A DNA stretch of 64,000 nt from Vagococcus silagei (GCF_004795745.1 NZ_SDGV01000022.1:25161-89160); one strand, 5' to 3'. Shown: positions 1 through 9,301, counted from the first letter of the stretch. A program made the numbers and translations. The notes: generated from the sequence alone by a model not told the origin.

Positions 1-1
1 G

Positions 2-865
2 ACCACTTTTAACATTTCAAAAAGCACCGCACTGCGCGATATTAGTGAACTGGAAAGCTTAGGATTACCCCTTTACGTCGAGCCCGGACGTTATGGTAAA
101 TATCATTTACTTGAAACAAATCTTTTACCACCAGTTTACTTTAGTGAAAATGAAATCTATTCAATTTTTTTTACACTCCAACTTTTAGAACTCATGGCTA
201 ATTCTCCGTTTGGACATGTCTACAATCAAATTACAGACAAACTTCTCCAAACTTTTCCGGAACAAACACAACAGAAAATCGAACAAACCATAGACTGCGT
301 CCGTTATGATGGCATTATGCAAACCATGGATACACCGTATCTTGATCAAGTTTTTGAAGCCATCTTAAAACAGCAAGTTTTAACTTTTTCATATCATCGA
401 AAAGAAATAGAAACACGTTTACTCTATCCTGTTCGCTTAGTCCATCGCAATGGACATTGGTATTGTATAGGATTTGATTTAAAAAAAGATGAATATCGTA
501 CTTTTCGTTGTGACTTTATGCAAGAAATTAAACTGTTAGACAAACAACCGCTTACCCTTTCAAATGAAGAGATTGAGGCAGCACTCCAAGAACAAAACAA
601 TCAATTTCGAACCCTTGAATTTAAAGTTGAAATTAATCAAAAAGCTTACCATCTTTATCAACAAAATCATTATCCCAACCTAAAAGTATCGCTTAAAAAT
701 CAGCACTATTTATTAACAGGAAGTATTAATCCTAGTGAACTTGATTTCCTTACCAATTATCTCTTACAATTTGGAGAAAATATCCTTTCAATTGAGACAC
801 CAGAAGTAAAAATAGCCTATCAAGCACTATTAAAAAGAATGCAACAACAAGCAGAGAACTTTTAA
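2..865 (+). CDS. WYL-domain transcriptional regulator, 5' end cut by window
   Basis: The reading frame is open from the first bases, so the start lies outside the window; 287 residues are visible. The first 40 residues look like the end of an HTH_11/DeoR-type winged helix (STALRDISELESLG, then a short wing GRYGKYHLL). The rest is a WYL module, with RLVHRNGHWYCIGFDLKKDE holding the Trp-Tyr of the signature. Family members are DNA-binding regulators that sense ligands, often nucleic acids or nucleotides, through the WYL fold. An internal ATG at 194 is unlikely to be the start because it would remove the helix-turn-helix. The gene ends 54 bases before rarA, which has its own promoter. The target cannot be inferred here. 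Confidence 0.85.
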   Translation, partial: TTFNISKSTALRDISELESLGLPLYVEPGRYGKYHLLETNLLPPVYFSENEIYSIFFTLQLLELMANSPFGHVYNQITDKLLQTFPEQTQQKIEQTIDCVRYDGIMQTMDTPYLDQVFEAILKQQVLTFSYHRKEIETRLLYPVRLVHRNGHWYCIGFDLKKDEYRTFRCDFMQEIKLLDKQPLTLSNEEIEAALQEQNNQFRTLEFKVEINQKAYHLYQQNHYPNLKVSLKNQHYLLTGSINPSELDFLTNYLLQFGENILSIETPEVKIAYQALLKRMQQQAENF

Positions 866-881
866 GAGGGTTCACGACATA

Positions 882-890
882 TGGTATACT
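882..890 (+). promoter_or_regulatory. Extended -10 promoter for rarA
   Basis: TGGTATACT is an extended -10 element (TGnTATAAT type) about 30 bases upstream of the rarA start. No good -35 is visible, which is common for extended -10 promoters. The Shine-Dalgarno AGGAGG follows at 905-910. Confidence 0.45.
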
Positions 891-919
891 ATCACTATAA
901 CTTTAGGAGGACATCTGAG

Positions 920-2209
920 ATGCAAAAACCATTAGCTTATAAAATGCGACCAACTACAATTGATGAAGTTGTCGGACAATCACACTTGGTCGGGCCCGGA
1001 AAAATCATTCGTCGAATGGTGGATGCAACAAGATTGTCATCAATGATTTTGTATGGTCCTCCAGGGACTGGAAAAACAAGTATTGCCAGTGCAATTGCTG
1101 GTTCAACACACTATGCATTCCGCATTTTAAATGCAGCAACTGATACAAAAAAAGACTTACAAGTTGTCGTTGAAGAAGCTAAAATGAGTGGTTCAGTCAT
1201 TTTATTACTCGATGAAATTCACCGTTTAGATAAACCTAAACAAGATTTTCTTCTGCCTCACCTTGAAAATGGTCGTATTGTTCTTATTGGAGCAACTACT
1301 GAAAACCCGTATATTACCATTAATCCAGCGATTCGAAGCCGTACACAAATTTTTGAGATTTTCCCTTTACAGCCTGAAGATATTGAAAAAGCGGTCTCAG
1401 CTGCCCTAGAAGATAAAGAAAAAGGATTGGGTAACTATCACATTAATATCCAACCAGAAGCCCTGACACACCTTACACGTGCGACACACGGTGATTTAAG
1501 AAGTGCTTTAAATGGACTTGAACTTGCTGTAATGTCGACAACTCCTGATGAAGAAGGCATTATTCAACTCACATTACCAATTTTAGAAGAATGCATTCAA
1601 AAAAGAGCTCTCTCGCATGACAAAGATGGTGACGCCCATTATGATGTCATCTCTGCATTCCAAAAATCCATTCGCGGGAGTGATGTTGACGCAGCTTTAC
1701 ACTATCTAGGTCGTTTAGTTTTAGCAGGAGAACTGCCTACTATTTGTCGGAGATTACTTGTCATTGCCTATGAAGATATTGGCTTAGCCAATCCGGGCGC
1801 TTGTCAACGAACGGTAAGTGCTGTTCAGGCAGCAGAAAAATTAGGTTTCCCTGAAGCTAGAATCCCTTTAGCAGAGGCTGTTATCGATCTCGCACTTTCG
1901 CCTAAATCAAATTCCAGTCTGCTTGCAATTGATCGCGCGATTGCTGATATTAATCATGGTTTTTTCGGTGGCGTACCCAATCATTTAAAAGACAGTCACT
2001 ATGCCGGAGCTGAAAAACTAGATCGTGGTGTAGGATACCTCTATCCCCATGATTATCCAGGTAATTGGGTTCAGCAAGATTATCTACCTGAAAAATTACG
2101 CCAAAAAGAATATTATTCACCGATAACTAATGGCAAGTATGAACGTGGTCTAGATGAGCAATTAAGCAAAATAAAAAAAGCAAAAACTTTATCTAAAAAA
2201 CCGAAGTAG
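920..2209 (+). CDS. rarA: Replication-associated recombination protein RarA (MgsA), AAA+ ATPase
   Basis: A 429-residue AAA+ ATPase of the clamp-loader-like RarA/MgsA/WRNIP1 family, which acts at stalled replication forks. Walker A GPPGTGKT lies at residues 46-53, Walker B is LLLDEIHRL, sensor 1 is GATTENP, and the C-terminal tetramerization region contains AYEDIGLANP and GGVPNHLKDSHY. I chose the ATG at 920 because AGGAGG ends 9 bases upstream and the protein then begins MQKPLAYKMRP, as family members do; an in-frame ATG at 881 lies inside the promoter. A 6S RNA candidate follows, which matches the rarA (yrvN) neighbourhood of Bacillus subtilis as I remember it. Confidence 0.93.
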   Translation: MQKPLAYKMRPTTIDEVVGQSHLVGPGKIIRRMVDATRLSSMILYGPPGTGKTSIASAIAGSTHYAFRILNAATDTKKDLQVVVEEAKMSGSVILLLDEIHRLDKPKQDFLLPHLENGRIVLIGATTENPYITINPAIRSRTQIFEIFPLQPEDIEKAVSAALEDKEKGLGNYHINIQPEALTHLTRATHGDLRSALNGLELAVMSTTPDEEGIIQLTLPILEECIQKRALSHDKDGDAHYDVISAFQKSIRGSDVDAALHYLGRLVLAGELPTICRRLLVIAYEDIGLANPGACQRTVSAVQAAEKLGFPEARIPLAEAVIDLALSPKSNSSLLAIDRAIADINHGFFGGVPNHLKDSHYAGAEKLDRGVGYLYPHDYPGNWVQQDYLPEKLRQKEYYSPITNGKYERGLDEQLSKIKKAKTLSKKPK

Positions 2210-2240
2210 GCAATCAATTAAAATTGCTCATTCTTTTTTC
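2210..2240 (+). terminator. Terminator after rarA
   Basis: GCAAT (2210-2214) pairs with ATTGC (2223-2227) and a T-rich run follows. The stem is short, so it may be leaky. Confidence 0.4.
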
Positions 2241-2257
2241 TTATGTTACTATTAATC

Positions 2258-2479
2258 TATAGATATCTGTGATGTACGCGGAGCACACATAAGTGTTGAC
2301 CGAACAAATCGTTTTACATTGGGAGTCAACGAATCGCAATAAAAAACAGGCCTTATCACTTGGTAGTTTGGCGTTGTGAAAGAGATTCCCACCTGCATAT
2401 TCAGCGGGTTCAACCATCTGGTGCTCAAACCGGCATTAACGGATGTCTCTATTTTTGAAGCGAAATGCTTCTTTTTTTT
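2258..2479 (+). ncRNA. ssrS: 6S RNA candidate
   Basis: This 380-base gap has no convincing gene but has the layout of a 6S RNA. An extended -10 (TG-T-TACTAT, 2244-2252) predicts a start near 2259. There ATAGA plus TATCTG (2259-2269) pairs with CGGATG plus TCTAT (2440-2452), closing the molecule. GAGCAC (2281-2286) pairs with GTGCTC (2421-2426) inside that stem, and further broken helices give a long rod of about 190 nt with internal bulges. A terminator follows directly (GAAGC/GCTTC then eight T). 6S RNA binds sigma-A RNA polymerase and lowers transcription in stationary phase. Position next to rarA supports the call; a covariance-model search was not possible. Confidence 0.7.
2457..2479 (+). 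terminator. Terminator of the 6S RNA candidate
   Basis: GAAGC (2457-2461) pairs with GCTTC (2467-2471), followed by eight T residues. Confidence 0.7.
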
Positions 2480-2586
2480 GCTCAAAATCAGACGTGTTTT
2501 AGAAATTGTGTTATTATTAGATAAAGACAAACTTTGTCTTTTATCTTAAAGATACGGCAAAGTAATTTCAGAAAGGGTGTTTGATT

Positions 2587-3060
2587 ATGTTTGAAGAATA
2601 CAAAAATATACTTGTCGCTGTTGATGGTTCGAAAGAATCTGAATTAGCCTTTAAAAAAGCGGTTCAAGTTACAAAGCGTAATAATGCAAAACTTTTTGTA
2701 GCACATATTATTGATGTACGTGCTTTTGAATCCATCTCTTCTTTTGATGAAACCATGGCCGAAGAAGCTGAAAAAGCAGCAAAAGAAACGTTAGACTCTT
2801 ATTTAGAATATGCTGAAAATAACGGCGTCACAAATGCAGAATATCTAATCGAGTACGGCGCTCCTAAAACTGTCATTGCCAAAGAATTACAACGTAGTAA
2901 AAATATTGACCTTATCCTATTAGGTGCGACTGGTCTTAATGCAATGGAACGTATCTTAATTGGCTCTGTTTCAAGTTATGTTGCGCGTCACGCACATTGT
3001 GATGTTCTAATTGTCAGAACTGATTTAGAAAACAAACGCTTTGAAAAAAAGAAAAAATAA
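2587..3060 (+). CDS. Universal stress protein, UspA family, ATP-binding type
   Basis: A 157-residue single-domain Usp. It starts VAVDGSKESELAF after a short lead and ends with the nucleotide-binding loop GATGLNAMERILIGSVSS, the G-2x-G-9x-G(S/T) pattern of ATP-binding members. Such cytosolic proteins accumulate under starvation and stress. The ATG at 2587 is 9 bases from AAAGGG (2572-2577); the in-frame TTG at 2581 is too close to that site. The palindrome at 2520-2546 lies between this gene and the 6S candidate. The gene converges with ackA across a shared terminator. Confidence 0.9.
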   Translation: MFEEYKNILVAVDGSKESELAFKKAVQVTKRNNAKLFVAHIIDVRAFESISSFDETMAEEAEKAAKETLDSYLEYAENNGVTNAEYLIEYGAPKTVIAKELQRSKNIDLILLGATGLNAMERILIGSVSSYVARHAHCDVLIVRTDLENKRFEKKKK

Positions 3061-3074
3061 ATATTAAATAAATC

Positions 3075-3130
3075 AAAAAAAGAGCGTCAAGAATTGGGTT
3101 ACTTTGAACCAATCTTGACACTCTTTTTAT
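3075..3130. terminator. Bidirectional terminator between uspA-like gene and ackA
   Basis: A stem of about 18 bp (3082-3100 with 3107-3123) has an A run on the left and a T run on the right, so it can end transcripts from both convergent genes. Confidence 0.85.
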
Positions 3131-3137
3131 TTTTCAG

Positions 3138-4328
3138 TTATTTTTTTAATGCTTCAACGTCACGAGCAATCATTAATTCTTCATCTGTTGGAATTAAGAA
3201 GACTTTAACTTTAGCATTTTCAGTTGAAAGAACGGTTTCTTCACCGCGAACATTGTTTTTACTTTCATCAATGTCACAACCTAACCAAGTTAAACCATTA
3301 ATAACATTACGACGCATATCAGCATCATTTTCACCGATTCCGGCTGTAAAGACAATTGCATCAACACCGTTCATGGTTGCAATGTAGCTACCGATATATT
3401 TACGTACACGGTCTTCAAAGATTTCAATTGCTAAACCAGCATCTGGATTTTCTTCTGAAGCTTCTAATAAGTCACGCATGTCACTAGATACGCCTGAAAT
3501 ACCTAGTAAACCTGATTCTTTATTTAAAATATTGATCATATCTTTAATATCAGTTAAACCTAATTTATCCATTAAGTAAGGTAAGATTGATGGATCAATG
3601 TCACCTGAGCGAGTCCCCATTGTAAGACCTGCTAATGGTGTGAATCCCATTGAAGTATCGATTGATTTACCGCCATCAACAGCTGTAATTGATGCACCAT
3701 TACCTAAATGGCAAGTAATAATTTTTGTTTCTTCAATTGGTTTACCTAATAACTCAGCGGCACGTTCTGAAACGTAACGATGGCTTGTACCATGAGCACC
3801 ATATTTACGTGCTGCAAAATCATTATAATATTGTTTTGGTAAGCTGTATAAATAATTAACAGCTGGCATAGAAGTATGGAAAGACGTATCAAAAACACCT
3901 ACATTTAGTGTTTCTGGTAATAATTTTTGGAATACACGAATAACGGTTGCTTCTGCAGGATTATGTAATGGTGCGAATTCTGCTAAGTCGTCGACTAATT
4001 TTAACGCAGCATCATCAATGATTGTTGATACTTTAAAATGTTCGCCACCAGCAACAATACGATGTCCAGCACCTGTAATTTCTTCTAATTTATCAATAAT
4101 GTTTAATTTAATTAATTGCTCTAATAACATGTGGATAGCTACTTCATGATTCTCAATATCTTGAACTAACTCAAATTTTTGACCGTCCCCATATTTAATT
4201 GTAAAAATCGAATCATTTAAACCAATTCTTTCTACAATCCCTTTTGCAATTACAACTTCTTCAGGCATTGAATAAAGTTGCCATTTTAAACTAGAACTTC
4301 CCGCATTTACTGCAATTGTCTTTGCCAT
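3138..4328 (-). CDS. ackA: Acetate kinase
   Basis: 396 residues, full length for the family. It interconverts acetyl phosphate plus ADP with acetate plus ATP, the ATP-yielding end of mixed-acid or acetate fermentation. Visible motifs are the N-terminal [12 protein letters not shown], the HLGNGAS phosphate-binding stretch, the [19 protein letters not shown] block and the adenosine-site FTAGIGEN. An AAGGAG site stands before the ATG. The gene lies 23 bases after ytxK, an order shared with Bacillus and Enterococcus, so the two are probably co-transcribed. Confidence 0.97.
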   Translation of the reverse strand: MAKTIAVNAGSSSLKWQLYSMPEEVVIAKGIVERIGLNDSIFTIKYGDGQKFELVQDIENHEVAIHMLLEQLIKLNIIDKLEEITGAGHRIVAGGEHFKVSTIIDDAALKLVDDLAEFAPLHNPAEATVIRVFQKLLPETLNVGVFDTSFHTSMPAVNYLYSLPKQYYNDFAARKYGAHGTSHRYVSERAAELLGKPIEETKIITCHLGNGASITAVDGGKSIDTSMGFTPLAGLTMGTRSGDIDPSILPYLMDKLGLTDIKDMINILNKESGLLGISGVSSDMRDLLEASEENPDAGLAIEIFEDRVRKYIGSYIATMNGVDAIVFTAGIGENDADMRRNVINGLTWLGCDIDESKNNVRGEETVLSTENAKVKVFLIPTDEELMIARDVEALKK

Positions 4329-4351
4329 TTTTAAGACTCCTTCTTTACTAT

Positions 4352-5359
4352 TTATTTAATATTGGCTTCTCGCCAAGATTTAAACTCTTTGATAAAATTT
4401 AACACAATGTCATTGTCCTTCATTGATACTAGGTCGGCAACGAAAATTTCTTTTGCTTGCTCGGCAGCAGCACCATGATTTTGGAAAATAACAATCGATT
4501 TACTTAAACTTTTTTGACTGAATAACGCATCAGGTAATTTAACAATTGCTTGTAAATACACATCTGACATTAACCATGTTTTTATCTGACCTGCTTGTTC
4601 GGTCTCTAAAAAGTTGGTTGGCATTAAAAAGACGCCATAACCTGAGTCACGTACATATTTCATACTTTGCTCTAATAACAAATGATGCGCATATGTATGA
4701 CCTTCTGCAACACTAACTTTAAACTCTTTTACGCGTTCATCATGCGGATAATACCCGATTGGTAAATCCCCAATTGCCACGTCAACCGGATCCATCAACA
4801 AAGGTTGTAAACTATCCTGATGGAATAATTGGACATCTAAATCTAACCATTCCTGATTCACAGCACTAATACTAAGAAGTGTCTCATCCACATCAACGCC
4901 GTAACCTTTTAAACCGTCCTCTGGTGTTTCAAGGTTGGCTAAGACTGTTGCCAACAAGTTTCCTGTTCCAACCATTAAATCAGCAATGCGAATATCTTTT
5001 TGATTATGCATCAAAGATTCAATCATGTAAACAAACAAATAACCTAAACTATCTGGTGTCAATTGATGATTGGCTTGAACGGGTTCTTTTCTGATCCCTT
5101 GTAAAAGCAGCAATTGTTCCACCTTACGTTTTTCTTCGCTCGACAACGACAATTGTGACAGTTCTTGATAACGTTCATTCAGATAAGCAACTGTTTCTTG
5201 ATTAGGCACACCCTCAATTACACGAGCTTGTTGGCCATCTAAGAAGTTTTCTAAGTTTTCAATATAGGCATCATAGAAAGATGTGCCTAGTTCTTCTTGT
5301 AATTTTACGACAGCTTCACTCATCAGTTGAAATCCTCGTTCAATATCTCGTTGTGACAA
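4352..5359 (-). CDS. ytxK: Class I SAM-dependent methyltransferase, YtxK family
   Basis: A 335-residue protein with the N6-adenine methylase fold. The SAM loop is [10 protein letters not shown], and where DNA methylases have NPPY this one has DLPIGYYP, a degenerate form typical of YtxK, so DNA methylation is not certain. The substrate is unknown. It begins with TTG at 5359, supported by GAGG 10 bases upstream; the next possible start, ATG at 5323, would drop a conserved-looking N-terminal helix. It lies between the comG operon and ackA, as in many competence-capable Firmicutes. Confidence 0.85.
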   Translation of the reverse strand: MSQRDIERGFQLMSEAVVKLQEELGTSFYDAYIENLENFLDGQQARVIEGVPNQETVAYLNERYQELSQLSLSSEEKRKVEQLLLLQGIRKEPVQANHQLTPDSLGYLFVYMIESLMHNQKDIRIADLMVGTGNLLATVLANLETPEDGLKGYGVDVDETLLSISAVNQEWLDLDVQLFHQDSLQPLLMDPVDVAIGDLPIGYYPHDERVKEFKVSVAEGHTYAHHLLLEQSMKYVRDSGYGVFLMPTNFLETEQAGQIKTWLMSDVYLQAIVKLPDALFSQKSLSKSIVIFQNHGAAAEQAKEIFVADLVSMKDNDIVLNFIKEFKSWREANIK

Positions 5360-5449
5360 TTAAAAACACCTCTTCCTTCATGATTAGAAAAATCCATGTA
5401 CTGTTTATTTTAGCGAAGAAATTTAAATAATTCAAGGTACATTATTGAT

Positions 5450-5487
5450 AAAAAAGAGAAGTAAACAATAAAGTTTACTCCTTTTCT
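5450..5487 (-). terminator. Terminator of the comG operon
   Basis: Read on the minus strand, GTAAAC and GTTTAC flank a six-base loop and are followed by a T-rich tract. It overlaps the last codons of comGG. Confidence 0.7.
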
Positions 5488-5828
5488 TCGATAAATTGAT
5501 TATTATACAGTTGAAAACCATTTTTTAGTGTTGTTTTAAGCTCCAGTTTGGTCCTAGTTCTATTCATACGCACGTTTCCATGATTATAATAGAGCGTTAC
5601 TTTTTTACTTTCAGGGTTCTGAGAGACTTCTTGATACGCCAACTCCTGCACTGTCTGTGCAATATAGTAGTCTTTGGTCTGCAGATAAAACTCTAAAGTC
5701 ATCTTTAAGCTATCACAAACATAAATTGTCAGAATCGTTGTTAAACTTAACAATCCTAGGACCGAGAATAGAATACCGCCTTCATTCTTTTTGGGGAAAT
5801 AACAAGAAAACATGTTTTTCTTCATCAA
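5475..5828 (-). CDS. comGG: Competence pilus minor protein ComGG
   Basis: A 117-residue protein with one hydrophobic segment (about residues 18-40) after a short basic lead containing a prepilin-like Gly-Gly. Sequence is poorly conserved in this family, so the call rests mainly on position as last gene of the comG operon and on the single membrane anchor with a small extracellular domain. It overlaps comGF by 47 bases. The start could be either of two adjacent Met codons. Confidence 0.75.
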   Translation of the reverse strand: MMKKNMFSCYFPKKNEGGILFSVLGLLSLTTILTIYVCDSLKMTLEFYLQTKDYYIAQTVQELAYQEVSQNPESKKVTLYYNHGNVRMNRTRTKLELKTTLKNGFQLYNNQFIEEKE

Positions 5829-6222
5829 TCATAATCACCTCGACTTCAATTGCTTCATCAAATTCATAAAATTTTACCGATTTAACGCTTAACATTAAAG
5901 GATGATGACCTGGTTTTTTTCGAATCATTTGTTGATAATGTTCAATAGTTATACGATCAATTTCATCAGAGCGTCTCCGATCTTCAAATACTAATTTTGA
6001 CTCTTCACAACGAATCAGCACTAACTCTTTAATTATATTCTCAAGTTGAATCTTCCCCACCTGAAACTCAAGTTCAGTCTGATGAGTATATTTTTCTTTC
6101 ACTTGAATTAGCACTTTTAAGGCCGGTTGAAATAATAAGAGACAACTCATTAAAACGGCAAGTGACACCAAACATTCAATTAAAGAAAAACCAGCTTTAT
6201 TAAAACTATTCTTGATAGACAT
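5782..6222 (-). CDS. comGF: Competence pseudopilin ComGF
   Basis: 146 residues with a type IV prepilin leader: KAGFSLIECLVSLAVL, where peptidase ComC would cut after the Gly and the Glu at mature position 5 is present. The hydrophobic helix is followed by a basic and acidic globular part (RRRSDEIDRITIEHY) typical of ComGF. It overlaps comGE by 17 bases, which indicates translational coupling. It is a minor pilin of the transformation pilus. Confidence 0.85.
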   Translation of the reverse strand: MSIKNSFNKAGFSLIECLVSLAVLMSCLLLFQPALKVLIQVKEKYTHQTELEFQVGKIQLENIIKELVLIRCEESKLVFEDRRRSDEIDRITIEHYQQMIRKKPGHHPLMLSVKSVKFYEFDEAIEVEVIMIDEEKHVFLLFPQKE

Positions 6223-6526
6223 GTAATATTTTCCCTTGATATTTTAATTGAATCTGGTTTGTATTTTTCTTTAAAATAGTTACGCCATTTTCTGCTAAAT
6301 ATTCTTGATAATGCTGACTTTGATAAACTTCCTCCGTTTTTAAATGACTCAACTCATAGCAGATCATCGCTGCCTCGACATCTTTTTTTGCTTGCTCAAT
6401 TAGACAGATTTGCGAAATTAATAATTTAAGAATTAATAATATTGTCGTACAGAGAATACTAAGTGCGAATAGGCTTTCACTTAATAAATACCCCCTACAA
6501 TTAAAGTTTGGTTTCTTTTTTAACAA
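6206..6526 (-). CDS. comGE: Competence pseudopilin ComGE
   Basis: The leader reads NCRGYLLSESLFALSIL, with cleavage expected after Gly and Glu at mature position 5. I place the start at TTG 6526 because GGGGAG lies 8 bases upstream; the frame is open to a TTG at 6583, but that one lacks a ribosome site and adds an odd poly-Ile N terminus. The resulting protein is 106 residues. It overlaps comGD by 26 bases. Minor pilin of the DNA-uptake pilus. Confidence 0.75.
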   Translation of the reverse strand: MLKKKPNFNCRGYLLSESLFALSILCTTILLILKLLISQICLIEQAKKDVEAAMICYELSHLKTEEVYQSQHYQEYLAENGVTILKKNTNQIQLKYQGKILHVYQE

Positions 6527-6947
6527 GTTTGGCACTCCCCATCTGACAAATATATTCAATTTTTTTATTATGATGATGATCAATAAATTTAAAACGACCT
6601 AAACTTTCACGATTTACCCCTGTCTCACCTTTCAAACTCACACGTGTACTACTTATGAGTTCGACTTCTTTCGGCAATTTAAATAGCTCAACTCGTACCT
6701 CTCCGTGATAATAATAAGAAAACGAAATGGTTTGTTGCGATACATCAGGTACTATATCGGATTGCCTTCTTTCAACAACAGCACTTTGCTGAATATGTTG
6801 ATAGTATTGTGAGAACTCGGCAAAAGTACATTCAACCAACCATTTTTCTTTCAAATCACGAAAGGATAACATGGGTAGTAGAATAAAAAACATTGTGATG
6901 CTCAAAGTAATCAATGTTTCAATCAGCGTAAACCCCTGTTTATTCAT
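6501..6947 (-). CDS. comGD: Competence pseudopilin ComGD
   Basis: 148 residues from the ATG at 6947, whose first codons overlap the comGC stop (ATGAATAA), a coupled start; the frame is open 54 bases further but that would bury the prepilin leader. Leader: MNKQGFTLIETLITLSIT, cleaved between Gly and Phe, with Glu at position 5. A beta-rich C-terminal part follows. Minor pilin that assembles with ComGC. Confidence 0.85.
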   Translation of the reverse strand: MNKQGFTLIETLITLSITMFFILLPMLSFRDLKEKWLVECTFAEFSQYYQHIQQSAVVERRQSDIVPDVSQQTISFSYYYHGEVRVELFKLPKEVELISSTRVSLKGETGVNRESLGRFKFIDHHHNKKIEYICQMGSAKLVKKETKL

Positions 6948-7233
6948 TCTTAGTAAATTTTTGATATTGTTTATATTGCTTATCTGTGATGTATTTTTCA
7001 TCTTTTAATGTTTTAACAGAAGGCTGTACATCCAAATCTTCATGTTCAAGCATATAAAGTTCAAGTTGTGTCTCTACCACTTTGACGATACCTTCTTTTT
7101 CCTGTTCCAAAGCACTCTCACGATGTTTTGATATATTAGGTACAAACAGAACCAACAAAATTGAAATAATAAATAAAACGACTAACATTTCGATTAATGT
7201 AAAACCTTTTTTATCTTTAATAACTTTTAACAT
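6940..7233 (-). CDS. comGC: Competence major pilin ComGC
   Basis: A 97-residue major pilin with the textbook leader DKKGFTLIEMLVVLFIISIL, cleaved by the prepilin peptidase after Gly. The long hydrophobic N-terminal helix is followed by a helical, charged C-terminal domain (HRESALEQEKEGIVKVVETQ). It forms the transformation pilus that brings DNA to the cell surface. It starts immediately after comGB. Confidence 0.95.
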   Translation of the reverse strand: MLKVIKDKKGFTLIEMLVVLFIISILLVLFVPNISKHRESALEQEKEGIVKVVETQLELYMLEHEDLDVQPSVKTLKDEKYITDKQYKQYQKFTKNE

Positions 7234-8298
7234 TTAGATCATTCCTTCCATTCCTTGATAGACGGGTAATAATAATGAAGCATACAAATAAATAATCAAA
7301 CAGGCAATCAACATAAAAACAAACGGCTGCAAACATTCGATTAAACGCTCCATCTTCAAAGTTAACTGACGCCATTCTTCCATACCATAAATAACTAATT
7401 CCTCACCTAATGCCCCACTGACTTCCCCTTTTTGAATAATTAACAGTAACGGCGCATTTAAAAATTGCCAATCTTGAACAATTCGACTCATTGCAAACCC
7501 TCTTTCAATTTTCCTTTTTGTGACTCCTGACATCTCTTGCATCAACGGCGTATAACCCGAACGACTCATAACAAAAATAACGTCACGTATTTCCATACCT
7601 TGAGCCAACAAATGGCCCCATTCCACTCCAAATAGTGAGGTATAGTAGTGCTTCAAATAGCTACCTAAAATGGGCGTTCTTGTAAGGATTAATGCGCGAT
7701 CAATTGCTGATTTTCTTTTGATGTGACACCAAAAGAAAAATAAAAAAACGACAAGAGTCACTAAAAATCCTAAAGCCAGCCATGGCATTAGCTTTAACAA
7801 CCACATTTCTTTTGATTGAGGTTGGTCCATTGATAATTCTTCTATTTTTGGTGTTAAAAATACTTTCATACCAATCAGTAACATGCCAATAAATAAAACA
7901 AGAAACAGCGGATAAATCAGCATTTTACGTAATTTCTCCTTATTTTTTTCACGCTGCTTCATTTGTTTTGTCATTAACAGCAATGTTTGCGCAAAGTCAC
8001 CATGAATCTCTGCAAACTGAATTTGCGCTAACTGGATATCACTCAAGCCTAACATTTTTAAACAACGATTCAGTGGTTCACCATTTTCCATTGACAAAAC
8101 AATTTTTTGTAGCAGTTGCTTATGTTGTGTTTCCACTAAACATAAAAAGGCCATACTTTGTTGAAAGCTAAAGCCATGTTCTAGCAATTGCGATAGCAAC
8201 AACAAAACTTGATAACGTTCTTTCGCATTAAGTGTTTGTTTGCGAAAAGTTTTGATAGGTTGATTGAGAAATAATTTTAGTCTGGTAGGCTGTTTCAA
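7234..8298 (-). CDS. comGB: Competence pilus membrane platform protein ComGB
   Basis: 354 residues, type II secretion F/PilC-like, with two repeats of the T2SSF domain (about residues 30-150 and 215-340) and three membrane spans: one near 120-140, one near 170-190, one at the C terminus. It couples the ComGA ATPase to pilin insertion. It overlaps comGA by 71 bases in a different frame. Confidence 0.92.
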   Translation of the reverse strand: MKQPTRLKLFLNQPIKTFRKQTLNAKERYQVLLLLSQLLEHGFSFQQSMAFLCLVETQHKQLLQKIVLSMENGEPLNRCLKMLGLSDIQLAQIQFAEIHGDFAQTLLLMTKQMKQREKNKEKLRKMLIYPLFLVLFIGMLLIGMKVFLTPKIEELSMDQPQSKEMWLLKLMPWLALGFLVTLVVFLFFFWCHIKRKSAIDRALILTRTPILGSYLKHYYTSLFGVEWGHLLAQGMEIRDVIFVMSRSGYTPLMQEMSGVTKRKIERGFAMSRIVQDWQFLNAPLLLIIQKGEVSGALGEELVIYGMEEWRQLTLKMERLIECLQPFVFMLIACLIIYLYASLLLPVYQGMEGMI

Positions 8299-9202
8299 GA
8301 CTTTTTTGCCATGTACTCACCTCTCTTTTTTGCAATGTTAAATCATATAAAACGCCGTAGTCATTTGCAGCTGTTGTCAAAGGAAGAATCTCTTGATAAA
8401 TTAAGCCTGACACAGACTGAGAAAATTCATCTCTCGTAATCCCTAAGTCGAATAATCGTTCTTCAATCTGGTTTTTACTCCGAGCATGAATCGTCGAAAA
8501 AACCAAATGTCCTGTTAAAGCTGCTCTCATCACAATCTGAGCTGTTTCTTGATCACGAATTTCGCCGACTATCAAAACATCGGGACGATGACGTAAACAT
8601 ACCTTACTTAACGATTCATAAGTTAAACCTATTTTTTCATTCACTTGAAATTGTAAAAACTGTGCATCTTCAATTTCCACCGGATCTTCAATAGTGATAA
8701 TTTGCCGACGTTTCTTATCCAATAAATACTTTGCCAAGCAATACATCGTGGTTGTTTTCCCTGCAACCGTCGGCCCTGAAAACAAATACAGCCCTTTATC
8801 TTGAATTGTTCCCTTTAACAAATCCCACTGCTCAGGTAAACAAAATGTTAGCCCCGTATTACCTTTAGTTTGATATAAAAAACGTAAAACCAAAGTCTCT
8901 CGGTTACGATAATCAGCAACTGTTGATAACCTAAATCTTGTTTGCCATTCTTTTCGTTTGATAGTCGCACTACCAACTTGAACTTTACGTCGTTCAGAAA
9001 CGTCCATGCCACCTAAATATTTAAAGAATAAAATTAATTTTTCTGCTTCTTCAATGCTAATTTTTCGCTCCGAAATAATCTGGTCATGATAACGAAATGA
9101 TAGTTCATACTGATTACAGTCAATTGGAAAAATGTATAAATCACTTGCTGATATTTTCACCCCCTTCTTTAATAAGTGATACGCTGTTCCTTTTATTTTC
9201 AT
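8228..9202 (-). CDS. comGA: Competence pilus assembly ATPase ComGA
   Basis: A 324-residue GspE/PilB-type ATPase that powers assembly of the competence pilus. Walker A is GPTVAGKTTT (most relatives have GPTGSGKTTT), the Asp box is TIEDPVE, Walker B is VLIVGEIRDQETA, and a downstream His box FSTIHARSKNQ is present. It lacks the long N-terminal domain and Cys4 zinc motif of GspE, as usual for ComGA. AAAGGAGG precedes the ATG. First gene of a seven-gene operon, with overlaps or direct contact throughout. Confidence 0.95.
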   Translation of the reverse strand: MKIKGTAYHLLKKGVKISASDLYIFPIDCNQYELSFRYHDQIISERKISIEEAEKLILFFKYLGGMDVSERRKVQVGSATIKRKEWQTRFRLSTVADYRNRETLVLRFLYQTKGNTGLTFCLPEQWDLLKGTIQDKGLYLFSGPTVAGKTTTMYCLAKYLLDKKRRQIITIEDPVEIEDAQFLQFQVNEKIGLTYESLSKVCLRHRPDVLIVGEIRDQETAQIVMRAALTGHLVFSTIHARSKNQIEERLFDLGITRDEFSQSVSGLIYQEILPLTTAANDYGVLYDLTLQKREVSTWQKSLETAYQTKIISQSTYQNFSQTNT

Positions 9203-9301
9203 CGCAACCTCCTTTCATGCTTAAGGTAAGTTAAATACAGTCATTTATTTTTAAAACACATTAGTAAGCGCTTTATTGTTTAAGCAGTGCTATAATTAGG
9301 T
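9203..9301. promoter_or_regulatory. Region between comGA and a divergent promoter
   Basis: On the plus strand TGCTATAAT (9287-9295) is a clear extended -10 element. A cre-like block (AGTAAGCGCTTTAT, about 9262-9275) agrees with 11 of 14 positions of a CcpA consensus and lies between the two directions. No sigma-X type cin-box is visible on the comG side, so how comG is switched on is not shown by the sequence. Confidence 0.35.

Noticed and set aside
2252..2530. 92-codon minus-strand frame between rarA and the Usp gene
   Set aside because: TTG start without ribosome site, no family features, and it covers the better supported 6S RNA candidate.
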